Origin: Ettlia oleoabundans
Taxonomy: Eukaryota > Chlorophyta > Chlorophyceae > Chlamydomonadales
Length of the DNA: 52,481 nucleotides
Assembly (NCBI GenBank): GCA_019693395.1
Contig: JAAMXP010000110.1
Coordinates: 1-52,481 of the forward strand
Direction of reading: 5' to 3'
This document shows positions 23,959 through 36,826 of the stretch, one piece after another; positions within the stretch are counted from its first letter, which is position 1, and each line of letters starts with the position of its first letter. A program made the translations under genes and the position numbers. The notes under the pieces were generated by a model, which saw only the letters and a program-made list of their open reading frames with translations, was not told the DNA's origin and ran no database searches.

Positions 23959-23998
23959 CTGTGTACCACCATTTGACAAGGAAACGGTTTTGCATCCC

Positions 23999-24003
23999 TT
24001 ACA
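23999..24003 (-). terminator. TGTAA poly(A) signal of CCDC77
   Basis: TTACA on the plus strand, i.e. TGTAA 48 nt past the CCDC77 stop. It lies only about 40 nt from the opposing VPS36 signal. Confidence 0.55.
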
Positions 24004-24050
24004 TGCACATGCGTCTCACACAGATTTTGGCAAAGCATGCACGGAGCTTG

Positions 24051-26344
24051 CTACCTCCTATCGTGGCTGCCACCCTCCTCCTCCGCCCCTTGCTGCTCCC
24101 CCAGCATGGCAGCCCCACGCACTCGCTCCCCCATGCCCAACAGGCTGTCCTTGATGCACAGCAACTCGTGGACCAAGTCATCTAGGCTGCACTCGTAGTC
24201 AAAGGCCTCGGAGCCTCCAGGGGACAGCCTGCAGGGCACCAGGAAGGGCAATGGACCAAAGGTTAGCAGGGAGACGGGCAGGCACAGGCACCACTATGCT
24301 CAGGGTCATTTCGTGCGTGCAAAGGGCATGCTGCCTTAATCACGTTTTGAAAAGTTTAAGGGCGACTGGCTCAATTGTGCAAGTCAATCTGACTACCAAG
24401 GGAACTGGATTGGGCAGCTTTAATTAACGTGGTCCTCCCATGCTATGTGCACACGTCGGCACATGCACACCCACCTGGCGTGCTTTGCCAGAACCGCGTC
24501 CCGCCGCTCGTCGTCAGGCAGTCGCTGCAGCAGGCTCATCTGCGTCAGCCGCCGCTCCACCGCCGCAATGCGCTTGCGCAGCTGGCTCACGTCGCTGGCC
24601 CAGCCCTCCATCTCTTGCGCACGGCGCAGCTGCAGCTCTCGGGCACGAGCTGTGGCCCGCGCCGCGTGCCGCTCCGCTTCTGTCGCACGCACCTCCAGTT
24701 GTGATTGTAGTAGCTTGTGCACAGTCTCCAGCTTTAGGAGCTCCTCACTGCGCTGCGCCAGCTGCTCCTGGAGCACCTGCAGGTGAAAAGGCAGCTAAGA
24801 AAGTTCAACGCTGCATGCACAATTAAGTCATGCTGCACTCTCAAACTCAGGCCTAGAACCACTGCTACTGGATCACCACCAACAAATGAAACGTGCAGGC
24901 CTGCCAACAACAGTCCAATGGATGGGGTGTTGAAAATCTGCCTCTACTTAGCCATGCTCTTTATAGTTGCAACCAGCACCCACCTGCTGAGCAGCCCGGC
25001 TGTCGGCCTCCAGCTCCTGCCGCTGCTGTGCCAGCTGCGCAGCTGCATCAGCCTCTACACGCTCCAACGCCTCTGCAGAAGCCCTCTGATCCGCCGCTAC
25101 CGCCGCTTTGGCCATTGCTGCCTGCTCCTCTGCAGCATCCCGCTGCTGGCGGGTTAGGATGTAGTCCCGTGTGGTGCGACGCAGTGCCTCCTCGGCTCCC
25201 CGCAGCTTCTCTGCAAGCTCCTCTGCTGCGGCGCTGAGAGCGGCGGCGGTGGCTGCAGCATCGTGTTCACGGATTGCCCGGTCCTCCTGCAGCGCTGCCA
25301 CCCGCTCAGCCGCAAAGTGCTTCTGTTCGGCCAGTTGGGCTTGCAGCGCTTCACAGCGCAGTGACAGAGCCTCTCCCTGAGCCGTGGGCAGGTAGACAGT
25401 GCGCAGAATGCGCTCAGGGGCAGGCCCGCCTGCCGGCGGCACGCCGCTTGCCCGGCCTGCGCTTGTGTCACCGACGCTGCTGGCGGCGGCGCCACTGGAA
25501 CCCCTGGGGCCACGCCGGGGGCTCCGGCTGCCGCTCCTGCTGCCGTTGCGGGGAAAGACAGCATTGACGTGCGGCCCATTCTCGCTTCCATACACAATCA
25601 TTTGCTCCACTGGGCAGGTCAACGATAGCAGCTGCTTGATGCGAGCACGATCTTCCACCTCTGCAGCAGGACGGGTAGCACAGGGACAGAGCAGCTGGCA
25701 TTGAAGTCAGTAATGTCCCAGTTTAGTGCAAGAAGCTTGCCGGCGGTCAATTTTAACAAAACCCTGGAGTCAATGCTGGTTTAATTGAGGCGGGGCGAGC
25801 ACCTTGCAGTCGCAGGGAGTCGTTCTCTGCCTGCAGCGCCAGCAGCCGCTCCCGTTCTTCAAACAAGTAGGTGTGGGCATCGCTGAGGGCCTGGAGAGGA
25901 AAAGTTCCAATGCACTTGCAAGTCTTTGGTAAAAGAACGTTTGATTAGCACTAAAGGCTGCGAGCTAAAGAGGAGGAGTAGCAAGTTCCATTGGGTGCTA
26001 CGGCGTTGTGGGTGCGGATGTTACAACTGCAGCTCTTCTGTACTGATCCAACCTTCTGTAGCTCCCGTACTTCCTCAGTGCGCTTGCGATTTTCGGCCTG
26101 CAGCTTGTACATTTCTGCCGGTGTGGGGCCATTGCAGGCCTCAACGCGCTGCAGCAATTCCTGGCGCTCCGCTTCCGCCATAGCTGCAGGCCGGGGCGGC
26201 GGAAATGGGAGGGAGCGGCAGTTGTCGCTGGTTGCGGGTTCGGTTTGCGCTGAGCGACTCGCGCTATTATAGGGCAATTGTCCGCTTACCTACTCGGTGT
26301 TTGTAATGCTTCAGGAGGCTGTCGGCTTCACTGGCGTCCCCCAT
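24051..26344 (-). CDS. CCDC77: CCDC77-like coiled-coil protein
   Basis: Coiled-coil protein of the CCDC77 family; the animal member is centrosome-associated. Six exons: 26290-26344, 26053-26183, 25803-25890, 24984-25660, 24475-24776, 24051-24228; 476 residues, close to the human length. Matches to the family pattern: AEMYKLQAENRKRTEEVRELQK, then ALSDAHTYLFEERERLLALQ..NDSLRL, EVEDRARIKQLLSLT, CEALQAQLAEQKHFAAERVAALQEDR, and a late coiled coil LRKRIAAVERRL. Heptad-rich segments fill most of residues 20-90 and 170-400. A Ser/Gly/Arg-rich loop (about residues 115-165) interrupts them. The start is the only ATG before an in-phase donor (GTAAGC). It faces the FAM221 gene across 239 nt. The assignment rests on the ordered run of CCDC77 blocks, not on generic coiled-coil character. 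Confidence 0.85.
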
Positions 26345-26583
26345 GTTGCAGCACTCAGCTCTGCGGATAGGCACTGACCGCAAAACATAAACTATATGTG
26401 GCGGCCGAGCGCCAAAAGGACTGAACGACAGCCTACGAAACTGCAGGCCCAGTGATGTGCAGTCAACCTGGCACTTTTCTTTCGCACCCTTCCTCGACCC
26501 AACACCATTGCGTCTCTCTGAATTCCCTGCACTTGCTGATTTTTGCAGCAGCGCGGTCCCGGGCGGACAAGGACTTTTAGCCG
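26345..26583. promoter_or_regulatory. Compact bidirectional promoter, CCDC77 and FAM221
   Basis: Only 239 nt separate the two start codons, so the two genes very likely share promoter elements. No specific site recognised. Confidence 0.5.
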
Positions 26584-27394
26584 ATGTCTGCAACCCGTTC
26601 GGCCTGGGTGAGCTGTTGGGCGCCGCATCGCACAAGATCGCTGCATCCAGTGTGCGCTTTCTGCGTCACCATTGGGGAGCGCCGTGCCTGCCGAACTCCC
26701 GACGCCGCCATCTGCCCGCCACCCCGCCGCCTTGCAGGTGTGCAGCATCTGGGAGCGCGAGTGCATTCCAATAAGCGCGGAGTCACGTTGCCTGTGTGGG
26801 CACAGGCATAAAGAGCACGATCCAGGCGGCAATCACAGGAAGAGGATTCATACCCAGCCAGCCGCTCGTACATGCTGCTCTCTCGCGATCATAAGCTGTG
26901 CTCCCCATCAAGCTCCAAATACTGAGAACCTACCCGCCCCATCTCGGCCTATGCAGGTGCACTGCCTCCAAGTGCAAGTGCCGCGGCTTCTTCTACATTG
27001 TGGCTGAGGGAGCGTGGATCTTACGCTGTCGGTGAGGTGGCCGGTGGTTTGCAGTGTTGCCCAACTGTGTTGTTGAAATGCAATCTCCAACAAGCATCTG
27101 CATTTGACTCTTAAGCACCACCCTCGCTCTCCCCACCTGCCGTGCAGTTGTAAGCACAAACACACTGACCACGCGGCAGACACCCTAGCATGCACCAAGG
27201 CGGGCTGCGCCTGCCAGCGCTTTGACAGCCCCTGGGTATGCAACTGTGACCACCCCTGGGCAGACCACAAGCAGGTGGAGGTGCAGAAAGCGACAGGGGG
27301 CAACTTCTTGTTGGAGGCAATAGCGGACATCAACCGATGGGATCAGCTGGCACGAGGTGGAGGCAGCAGCAGCGGTGGTGAGCCAGGGGGCTGA
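26584..27394 (+). CDS. FAM221-family Cys/His-rich protein
   Basis: Small zinc-ligand-rich protein of the FAM221A/B family; molecular function unknown. Exons: 26584-26607 (MSATRSAW before donor GTGAGC), 26738 to about 26831, 26957-27031, 27148-27394. The cysteine pattern matches the family in order: CLCGHRHKEH, then CTASKCKCRGFFY, ILRCRCKHKHTDH, C-x4-CACQRFDS, CNCDHPWADH. The C-terminus is Gly/Ser-rich. The junction between the second and third exons is unresolved. The second exon reads into DPGGN in one phase, while the third needs an incoming phase-2 codon, and I find no GT or GC donor of that phase. A microexon, a non-consensus donor or a base error could explain it. The other junctions are clean. 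Confidence 0.8.
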
Positions 27395-27826
27395 GAAGCA
27401 TGCTCAGCACAACAGGGGCACTGGGAGCAGACAGTAGCGGCATAGGCGAGTGGCTGCTTGCAGCCTGCCTGCTGCGGAATCATCATGCTGAAGAGGCGGG
27501 CATGCTATTTAAGAAATGTGCATGTGAAATAATGACAGCGCAAGGGTGCAAACTATTGTGTCTCAAGGCACATATACAATGCCCTGTTCAACACTTTACA
27601 TGTGAACTATAATTTTGGTAAGAGGGGTCATAGCCCCACACACAGGTGGCAGGCGAGTGGCATGCTGCCAGGCAAACAGGCAAAGCACAAATTAGTAGCG
27701 CCCTACGCAACCTCTTATGTCGAAAACAACATCAGCACTCTTACCACACCATTCTTTGCGCAGGCGTGCTTGCATTGCTTGCCTCCCCATACCCACTGCC
27801 AGCTTGGGCGGTCCTGCCCTTCCGCT
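27395..27826. other. Convergent 3' region, FAM221 and EFL1
   Basis: 432 nt between stop codons. Contains TTACA at 27596-27600 (TGTAA for EFL1, about 230 nt past its stop). No other feature seen. Confidence 0.5.
27596..27600 (-). terminator. Candidate TGTAA poly(A) signal of EFL1
   Basis: Nearest clear minus-strand TGTAA after the EFL1 stop, about 230 nt downstream. Confidence 0.4.
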
Positions 27827-30800
27827 TCACACCTTTCGGGCACGAGTGCGCTGCTTGGTTGCGCTCTCCACCACCTTCTCCTCCACAGGCAACCCCTTGC
27901 GCCGCCGCACCGCGTCTATGAGGCGCTTGGCAAGGTTGGATGTGCCCACGCCCTGCCCCTCCTCGCCGTACTCCTCTCGCTCCTCCTCAGTTAAGGGCAC
28001 AAAGAACGGGTCCACCTGCGGACAGTGGCCAGAGGATGATGACGTGGAGGAGGGGAGGAGAGGAGGGTGCATGGCAGCTTGCCTCGCTTGATTCCGTGTA
28101 CCCTGGCCACACTCTGCTCCCATCCCATGCAGCCAGCCTCCTGCTGCTGCAAATGGCTACTGACAGCATGTGAGCTATGCTGCACGGGAATTAGTTGGTC
28201 CATCTACCCACCCATCCACCCACCTGCAGCCTCTCCCAGTGACTCAGCATCAACGAGGCGGTAGCTGCCCCACTGGACCGCCGCCGCAGCTCGTCAGCAA
28301 ACCCAAAGGAAGCCTCCGCTGGCAGGTAGGCATGCACAGTGAAGAGGTCTGACCCCTCCCGCATCTCCTCCCTAAGGATGCGGGCGCGGCGGCGCCCCAG
28401 CACAGCGTACACAGCGGACAGCCCGTCTGAGCTGGTGGCCACCTGCGGCAGGGGAGCAGGTGGTGGGTGTTACCCTGGTGAGCCTGCTGTGCTGGCCAGG
28501 AGTCATGTGTGTGTTAGTGTGAGGGTGTGTAAACGAGGGTGTGTAAACGAGGGTGTGTAAACGAAGTGTGGGTGTGTTGGAGGATTATGGGCAGCATGCA
28601 GGTTACCAGGATGGGTGGGTGGGTGGCTGAATTGGACAAACGCGAAGCACGAGGAGGGGAGGGGTGCATCAGATGTCTCTACATGGCTTGCACCAAGAAA
28701 TAAACAGCTCAATTACGTGTAAACACGAGATTTTTTCAGGGGAAGCTGACATGTTGACGCCTTTGCAGCCAGCCACCAAACCACTGGGGGGTGCATCACT
28801 GGAGGGCTGATTACGTACCTCGCACAAAAACATGGCCTCCACCAGCCGGGGGTCACCCTCCAGTACCGCCCGCCGTACCGCCTGCCGTGCCGCGCTGGTC
28901 ACCTACCGGGCCGGGGCGCAGGGGATGCACATAGGGCAGAAGCTGGTTTTGCGCTTGTTTTAGCAACAGCGGGCCGGGCGACTGGGCAACAAAGCGATCC
29001 GGCGAATATATAGTTGAGAAGGACGTAACAGCCACTTCGGCCAAGCACATACAACCCCACTGCTCAAAACCAACCACCTAAGCCAAGCAGGAAAGAAAGG
29101 GTTCCAAGCGCACCTGGCCACTGAAGGGTCCATACACGTCCTCAGCCAGCTGCAGGGAAGCTGCCGCCTGTGCTGCAGAACCCTCATCGTCTCCAGAAGC
29201 TGCTGGTCCGGCTGCCCCAGCCGACAGGTTCAGGCGAGCCTCAACCTGTAATGCCACACCCCACAGGGGCTCGTCGCACAGAGGTCCCGCAGCGGAAGCC
29301 AGCTGGAACCCAGCCGCCACCCCTGACTCTATGCTGTACCGCAGATACTCCAAACTCCTACTTAGGCCACCTTCCTCCGTACTGCCATTTTGTGCTGCTG
29401 AAGGATCTTGGCCTGCCCCTGCAAATGCACCCCCTGCCGCCGCTGCATCGGGAGCGGCAGTGGTGCTGACAGCGGCCACGCTTAGCTGGCTACCTAGCTG
29501 GCTGGACAGCTCAGCAACCGCTGAGGTGGCATGCGTTGCCGCCTCGGGCTCTCCCTCCACCAGTGCCAGCTTCAGGGCAGCTTCTGGGAAGCCCAGCGGT
29601 ACCGCCAGATGCCGCCGCGCCCCTTCTCCTGACTCAGCAGGCTGCTCGCCCTCCCCGGCTGCCCCCGTCTCCTCATGCTGCTGGTGCTGCTGCTGCTGGC
29701 GTGATGGTGCCGGCGCAGCAAGGTAAGCGGCAAACCTGCCGCCGTGCTGCTTGCCAAGCTTGACCACGCGCTCCGGGGGCAAGGCAAAGAGGGAGGCAGG
29801 GCCCGAGGCACTGACGCTATTGATAACCCCTGAGCCGTTGCTGCTGCCTGAAGCAGGAGAAGACAGCAAGATGTTGGGCCCTATTCGCTTGGGCCCAAAC
29901 AGCCACGCCCGCTGCAGCAGGGACAGCAAGCTGGCACCTCCGCTGCCGCTGCCGCTTGCTTGCTGCTGCTCTGCCTCAGCATCTGCCGCCATCTGTCGTA
30001 GCCGCGCCCCAACAGCCACCAGGCTGTCGCTGCCAGCCGTGCCCATGCCACCACCAACATCCGCTTCCGCCGTTGCAGATGTCGAAGCAGTAGCTGCATC
30101 CGAGGCCTGCTGCTGCCCGTCATGCAACCGGTCTGCATGGCTGCCGCTGCCAGTACCACTACTATCGCCACCCCGAGCCGCAGCAGTGAACGCAATTCGA
30201 AGCAGGTCTGCATTCTGCTCCAGAGCGGTGGCCACGCTGGCGGGCAGCGGCAGGGCTGACACGCGCAGTGTGCAGGCGCCGTTGGCGGTGGTGGCTTCCA
30301 CCACAAAAGTGGGGCGGGCGGTGGTCTCAGGGCAAAACACGCTTTCCCTGTGCCACCGCACAGATACAGACAACAGAACATAAGAGGGGGTAACAGGATG
30401 CAGTCAAGGCAGACCAAGCATTCATAGGCAGGCAAGTGGCAAGCCCATGGCAGCCCGTGCAAACATGGACACAAGTGGGTCGCCTTTTGCTGCAAAGTGA
30501 AGCATATTGAACCAAAGCACCCCAACCCTAGCTTACAGATTTTCTCACACGTACATTGCTGGTAATCCATGTGCAATCACAGCCCAGTCCAGCACAGCCC
30601 CATACAGCACGGCAGAGAGCCCCCCAACACCCACCTGTTACTCATACAGCGCAGCAGAGAGCCCCTCAGGCACCCACCTGAAGGCCACCAGCGGAGGGCT
30701 GACCATGAGGTCCACCCTTGCAAACCGCTCCCTCAGGTCCTTGATGCACGTCTCAAGGTGCACCTCGCCTGGAAGACAAGGGAATGGGGGGCNNNNNNNN

Positions 30801-33800
30801 NNNNNNNNNNNNNNCAGGCACTGGCATGGAAAGGTGTGGATAGGTGCACACAGGCAGGGCGGGTGAGGGCAGGTGGGGGCATGCAGGCATTAGGTTACCA
30901 CATCGCCCACCAAGCTGCACGCTTTGCAGGGCTGTCCCGTCCGCCTTGCTGAACGGCTCTAATGTCCCATACTTCCGCCACCTCACCTGCTGCGCACAGC
31001 ACGTGCTCTCCTGTCTCCTGCACCGCCACCTGCACCATGGGGTCCGCTTTGTGCAGCAGGCGCAGCCCCTCCACCAAGGCGGGCATGTCGCCGGGCCGGG
31101 CAGGCTCCACAGCAACTCGCACGATGGGCGCGCTCTGCAACGGGCCAGTGGGGGGTGGGTTGATGGTGAGGGAGGTCACTGGGGCCATACACCGCACATA
31201 CACCTCCCATGTATCAACCAGACAGCAAGTGGGAAAGATCCTCCTGCTACCAAGAAGGCGTTGAGGGGCTTTCCACCGATGTGAAGTGGAGACTCGCTGG
31301 GACTTGAGACAAACAGCTGTTGAAAAAACCACAGAAAAGCCCCCTAACCCCCACGCCCTACCTCCCACCCACCGTGCCCATACTCCCACCCACCCACCCA
31401 CCTGGAACAGCATGGGCGCCAGCGGGCGGCAGAGCGGCGTGGAGGCGACAGTGGCCGACTTGAGGATGGCCAGGTCCAGGCCAGCAAGGGCCAAGATGTT
31501 GCCGGCAGGCACCTCCTGCTGGGACAGAATTGAGGGGCACCATTAGGGGCCGGCACAGACAACGCGCAATGGGAGATGCTGTGTTCGCAGACAATGGTTG
31601 AGAGGCATCTAATGCGGCTGCTGAGCCAGCCAGTGACTGAGGCGGTCGAGGAGAGCAAGGCGAGCAAGGCAGGCGGCTGGGAGGGGAGGAACGAGTGGCA
31701 GGATTATGGCAGCGGGAGTTGATGGGGTGCGGGTGGGGGGGACTGGAGTGGACGGAAGTAGGGCGTGCTGTTGCGGATTGACGGGACCCAGAGCCCTGTC
31801 TTGCCCCCTCACTGGTCCCACCCCAACCGGATAGATGAGCACATTAGAATGCAAGGAGCTTCGACCCATGCATTGCACAAGGGACTACCCACGCCTGAAC
31901 TTCCCGGCTGCGCCACCCACCTGCAACCGCTCCAGCCCCCGGCCCATCATAAGGAAGAGGGAGCCCAGCTGCACCTCCTGCCGCTCCCGGGCTGCTTCGG
32001 GATCCGCTGGGTTGTAGGTGGAGGGCAGGACCTGCACAAGAGTGGGGGAAGTGGGGGACGAGTGTTGGAGTGCTTGCACAAGATGTGAGGCTGAGAAGGG
32101 TGGTTGCGATCGTGGGTCTGTCCACAAATGTGTGCATGCATGCTTCAACATAATAACCAGCAATATTGCAAGCCTACGGCCGGAAGAGATTTCAGCAGCA
32201 CCAGCTGAATAAGCAAAGTTACAGAGAGAAGGTGCAAGCGGCACAGGCACATCAAGTGGCTGGAGGCTTCCCAGGGCGTGTAAGCACACTGGGAACCAGC
32301 AACCTGCTTGCCCCATCAGTGTGCTGCGGAACCTGGGCAAGGGCCACCCACCCACCCACCCCCGCACGCACTCACCCACCCACCTGCACCGTCTGCCCCT
32401 CTTGTACCACTCCCGAAAACACACGCCCAAAGGCCAGAAAGCGCTCCTCAGCGGGGTGAGTGGGCCCCGGCTCGCCAGGCAGCCTGCAATGTGAAATAGG
32501 TTGGCATGGGGCAGGAAGCGCGGGTTGCTGCACCCACGCTTTTACCAGGGCCCACAAACAGCAGCTCCAGTTGTGCTGTGCGCTGCCCCATGCAGTTTAT
32601 TACGCGAAGAATGCCGTGCTGTTGCTCTAATTCCTGGTGTAGAACTCAAAGCAAGAACGCCTGTCTGTCTCCAACCTTCCCTCCACCCTCCTGACCCTGG
32701 CACAGGTAGCACCACCTCCATCGCTCCCTTTCATCACCTGGGCAGCGCGGCTGCCGGTACCGCCACCATCTTGGACACATACAGTACCAAGGGGGCGTTG
32801 GCGCTGGTACTGCACGACCGTACCGCCACCTCACACGCATCCAAGCTTCCTCGCAGCTCCTCGTTCACCTCCTGTACCTGCAGGGGCAGAACAGGCGGTA
32901 CAGCAGTTGCAGGTGACATTCTTGATACGGGGAGTTGTGCCCAATGGGGATAAAACTGCAGCCAAGTGTCCAGTCACCATCAAGTGCGCTGCCAGGCACT
33001 CAGCATAACACCCTCAGTGCCCACCCCAACCTACTTCAACCCATCCATTCTATTCATATCCATTGCGCTGCAGCCCAGCCCATCCCGGCCCAGCCCAGCC
33101 ATCATCACCAGCCACAGAAGACACAGCCAAGCCAACAAGCCATCATTCCACAATCCCAAAACCACAGCCGGAGTCAGCACAGCCCACAACCTCCATTGCC
33201 CCCCACCACAACCACCCACCTTGAGCTGCTTGGTACGTGACGGCAGCAGGCGGGAGAGGCGCTCAGGGGCGGCGGCCAGAGGGCTGGGCAGGTGCTCCAC
33301 CGCCATGCTCAGCACAGCTTCTGACAGCGGCAACCAGGCCCTACAGGGGGTTGGATTGAAACGGGGTGAAATATATTGGGATGGGGTATCGTGAGGGTTG
33401 CTGTGTGGGGGGCTTCAGAGGGGTGGAACACATTGGGATGGGGTCAAGGGTCAACATTTGTAGAGTTGGCAAATGATTATGGTGCATCTCAAGCCTTGCC
33501 TAACACTCCGGCAACGCACGAGCAGGGCCACTAAGTGGCACAACATATGGCGCAAGCTCACGCAAGCAGGCATAGACCAGATCCGAGCACGCATAGATCG
33601 AACACAGCACACACAGTGCGGCACAGCGCGCACAGCAACGCAAGCCTGCCGATGCATCACCAGCCCGGCTGCCTCACCGCAGTACGGAGCGCAGCGAGGC
33701 TCTGGGATCTGGGTGCTGCATGGCGCGCTGCGGCACGCCCACCAGCCCAAGCCCCGCCACCATTCGGCCCAAGATGGCGACATGGTCTGCTCCCTGGTCG

Positions 33801-36800
33801 CATGCGCTGTAAGCCTGGACAAACAGACCCAGGGGGGAAAAGCGGGGATCAGCAGCCCTGCGGTCTTCGAAACCTTGATGATAAAAGAAGAGGCAGAAGA
33901 GCAGCAGATGGGTTGATTGCGCCTGTAGCCGCAGGACGACGGTACTGATACTGCACGCTGTCGCCCTTTCAGCTGCACCGCAGCTCCCTTCCCCGTTGCC
34001 TTTCCAAATGGACTTCACAAGCAGCGGCTCGGCTCTCACCTGCTGGGCCCCCCTGCACCCTCACTACAGCGACCGTACCGCCCTTATGTTCCTGCCGCGT
34101 TCCACTCAGCTTCCCCCCACCTACCTTCCAGATGGGATCCAGCGCCAGCTGCACAAACAGCGGCTTGGCCCGTCCAACCTGGTCCCCCTTGATCCTCACA
34201 ATGCGCTTGGTCTTGGGCTGGTACGCATAGTCGCCCCACAGCGCGCGCTGCAGAGCGGCCGCTTTGCAGCCCATCTTGGCTGCAGGGGGGCGGGGGGGGG
34301 GGGGGAGCAGCAGGCAACAGCAGAGTGGGAACGACAGGACAGCAACGAGCATACGATCGAGATTGATGTAAGGATATACGGGTGCTGCAGCGGGACTTTG
34401 CTTCTCCTGGCAATAGCCAGCAACCCCATATGCCAACCAACTTGCTCACCACTTCTGGCTGGCTGGCTGGCTGGGATACAGGTTAAGTAGCCAGCAAGCC
34501 GGGGAGGCAGGCAGGTATGCACCCACCGGCGTACATCTCCGCAAATTGATCGATCCTGAAGGCCCATCCATCATACGCAGACCCAAAAGCAACGTTGCCT
34601 CGCTCCGGAGAGAAAGCCTGCTCCTCTTCCTCCTTCTCTTCATCTGGACCTCCTTCCCCCTGACTCTGCCCCTCATCTGCTAGCCTGCAGTCCAGCGGCG
34701 GAATTAGGAAAGCAGGGGGATAATGGGCACGTCGCGTCATGTAACTAACAAAATGTAATGCAAAACGAAAGATTGCACCTGGCGGTGGCGGTGCAACTGC
34801 TTAGTCCCCATCAACCCCAAGGCAGGAACAGGCGCCCAGCGTTCGTAAACTGGCCAGCAAGGCTCACCAACACAATGCCTGCCGCCAACACATGCAACCG
34901 TTGATACCCAGTGTTCATGCACCCACCTGTGGGCCGCCCCGTCTGCCTTGGCCTCCTCATGAGCCAGGACGGCATCCGCCTCTGCAGTGCTTGATGGCAG
35001 TACAAGGTGTGATTGCAAGTTGTGGAGAGTGATCATAGTTGGTAAACGACTAAGGCATGCCAGATAGGAGGCGATGCACCAGGCAATGGCCTGTGAGGTG
35101 AGGCGTACACATAGGCGAAGCAAACACAGCACCAGTTGATTGTTATTTTTTACATAGAAAACGTGAAATGCCCTTCCTGTTTGTCAAAGTAGTAAACAGA
35201 ACCTAACATGTACTCGCTGTACTGCAGCACCCACCTGAGATGTACTGCTCTGAGTGGAATGACGACACAATCATGTTGACGTGCGCGATGATTGCCTTGA
35301 GGCGCTCGTACGCCTCGCTGGGGGTCAGCCGCAGCTCCAGGATGAGTCGGTCCAGCTTGTTGATGACCAGGCACAGTCGCACCTGGAGCGGTGGCAGGTG
35401 TGGCACGTATGTGTGGGTGTGTTGAGGGGTGGGTGGCTGGGGCCAACTATGTTTGACGTTGATCAGCACTGCCCAAACGTGGCTAATGGCTTCAGTTGAT
35501 AAGGTAATGGCCCAGCAGGACACATGCTTGTGTGCCCCTTCCACCCAAGATGTGGCCGGTAGCAGGGCATCCTGTTGGTTGAACACCCCTTCACCCCCCT
35601 CTCTTATCCTGATACCTCACTTCCCCCGGCCCTCTCCCGCCCGCCGCCGCCTCCCTCACCTTCTCCTCCCAGGCCTGCCTCAGCACCGCGTGCGTCTGTA
35701 TGCACACACCCTCAACCGCGTCAACCACGACAAAGGCACCGTCGCTCAGGCGGGCTGCGGTGGAAACCTCTGAGCAGAAGTCCACGTGGCCAGGGGAGTC
35801 AATGAGATTGAACAAGAAACCTGCAATGCGGGAGCTCATCCGTGGGTATGGGGGGGTGTCCGTACGTGTATGGTGTTGGTGTTGATGTTGGTGGTGTGGT
35901 GGTGGCAGTGATAGCGGTGGTGGTGCTTGTGTATGAGGCAACGCCCTGACCATGCACCCACCTCCCTGTAACCGTTCCTCTCTGTTCAAGCTGTTGGGCC
36001 CCTCCAGGCGTGTGGCTGCCCCCGGCACAAAGAGGAGGGAGATGGAGCTGCTCTTCATGGTGATGCCGCGCGCCTGCTCCTCATCCTTGCTGTCCATGTA
36101 CCTGCAGGCGGTACAACCGGGCGGTACAGGTGAGCGGTACATGCAGGCTGGCCAAGTATAGCAAGGCGGCAGTGTTGTTGGTGGTGGCACAAAGCAATAT
36201 TTGTAGGAAGACCGGAGGTAGACGAGGCCATATAACGTTGTCCATTTTTGAACACCTCACATTAGCAAGCCATTTACGATTATTTCCAAATTATCGTAAT
36301 AAATAATTGAAATATTGGAACAAACCTGATACCCCCTTCCTGCCCAGGCAACAGTTCACCAGCCAGCACCAACACGCGGCCCGCACCTGACTTCACCCGC
36401 CAGCTTTGGGTGTATGAGTCCGTTGGATGCAATCAGGTGGTCTGACAGCGTGGTCTTGCCATGATCAACATGGGCCAGCACACACACGTTGCGGATGCGG
36501 TCCTGTGGCACAAGTGAGGGCGATGAGGCAAGCTAAAACAGTATCAATGGGCAACGCCGGGTGTGGAGCAACACGCAAGAGCAAGGTGGAGAGATACATC
36601 AAACAGAAGGGGCTGCCTGCTTCCCACAGGGGTGGCAAAGCGAGCATTAGACAAAATCATAAAGCCACTGTAGTCCAAGGCAGTGGCAGCCAGCCAAAAC
36701 TCGGCACAACATTAGTCAACGGCTGGGGACTTGGCTGCTGGCGGCAGCAGCAGTCAGGGAGGGAGCAGAGCGGAACCGCACCGTGTGCCGCTGCAGCTCT

Positions 36801-36826
36801 CTGATGAGATCAATGTCGACGTTCAT
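27827..36826 (-). CDS. EFL1: EFL1/Ria1, GTPase releasing eIF6 from 60S subunits
   Basis: EF-2-like GTPase that, with SBDS, evicts eIF6 from pre-60S ribosomes in the cytoplasm. Twenty exons: 36782-36826, 36387-36502, 35962-36101, 35660-35820, 35235-35382, 34927-34981, 34527-34684, 34125-34279, 33678-33814, 33220-33340, 32738-32877, 32384-32483, 31921-32031, 31402-31515, 30987-31134, 30678-30768, 29114-30347, 28819-28902, 28224-28442, 27827-28015; 3666 nt, 1221 residues, all phases fit. G1 is AHVDHGKTT (residues 25-33), G2 RGITMKSS, G3 DSPGH (108-112), G4 NKLD (162-165). EFL1-specific blocks: [58 protein letters not shown], and the C-terminal [20 protein letters not shown]. Exon 29114-30347 (411 codons) carries long Ser/Gly/Gln-rich insertions absent from yeast and animals. 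The start ATG and QRHT segment fit the family exactly. Confidence 0.96.
30793..30814. other. Assembly gap (22 N) in an EFL1 intron
   Basis: Undetermined bases in the intron between exons 30987-31134 and 30678-30768. No coding sequence is lost in the model. Confidence 0.95.

Noticed and set aside
29170..30383. Long plus-strand ORFs opposite EFL1
   Set aside because: Antisense shadows of the GC-rich EFL1 exon; no family match.
33030..33125. C/D-like signal (GTGATGA) on the minus strand in an EFL1 intron
   Set aside because: CTGA boxes exist downstream but there is no terminal stem and no guide I can match.
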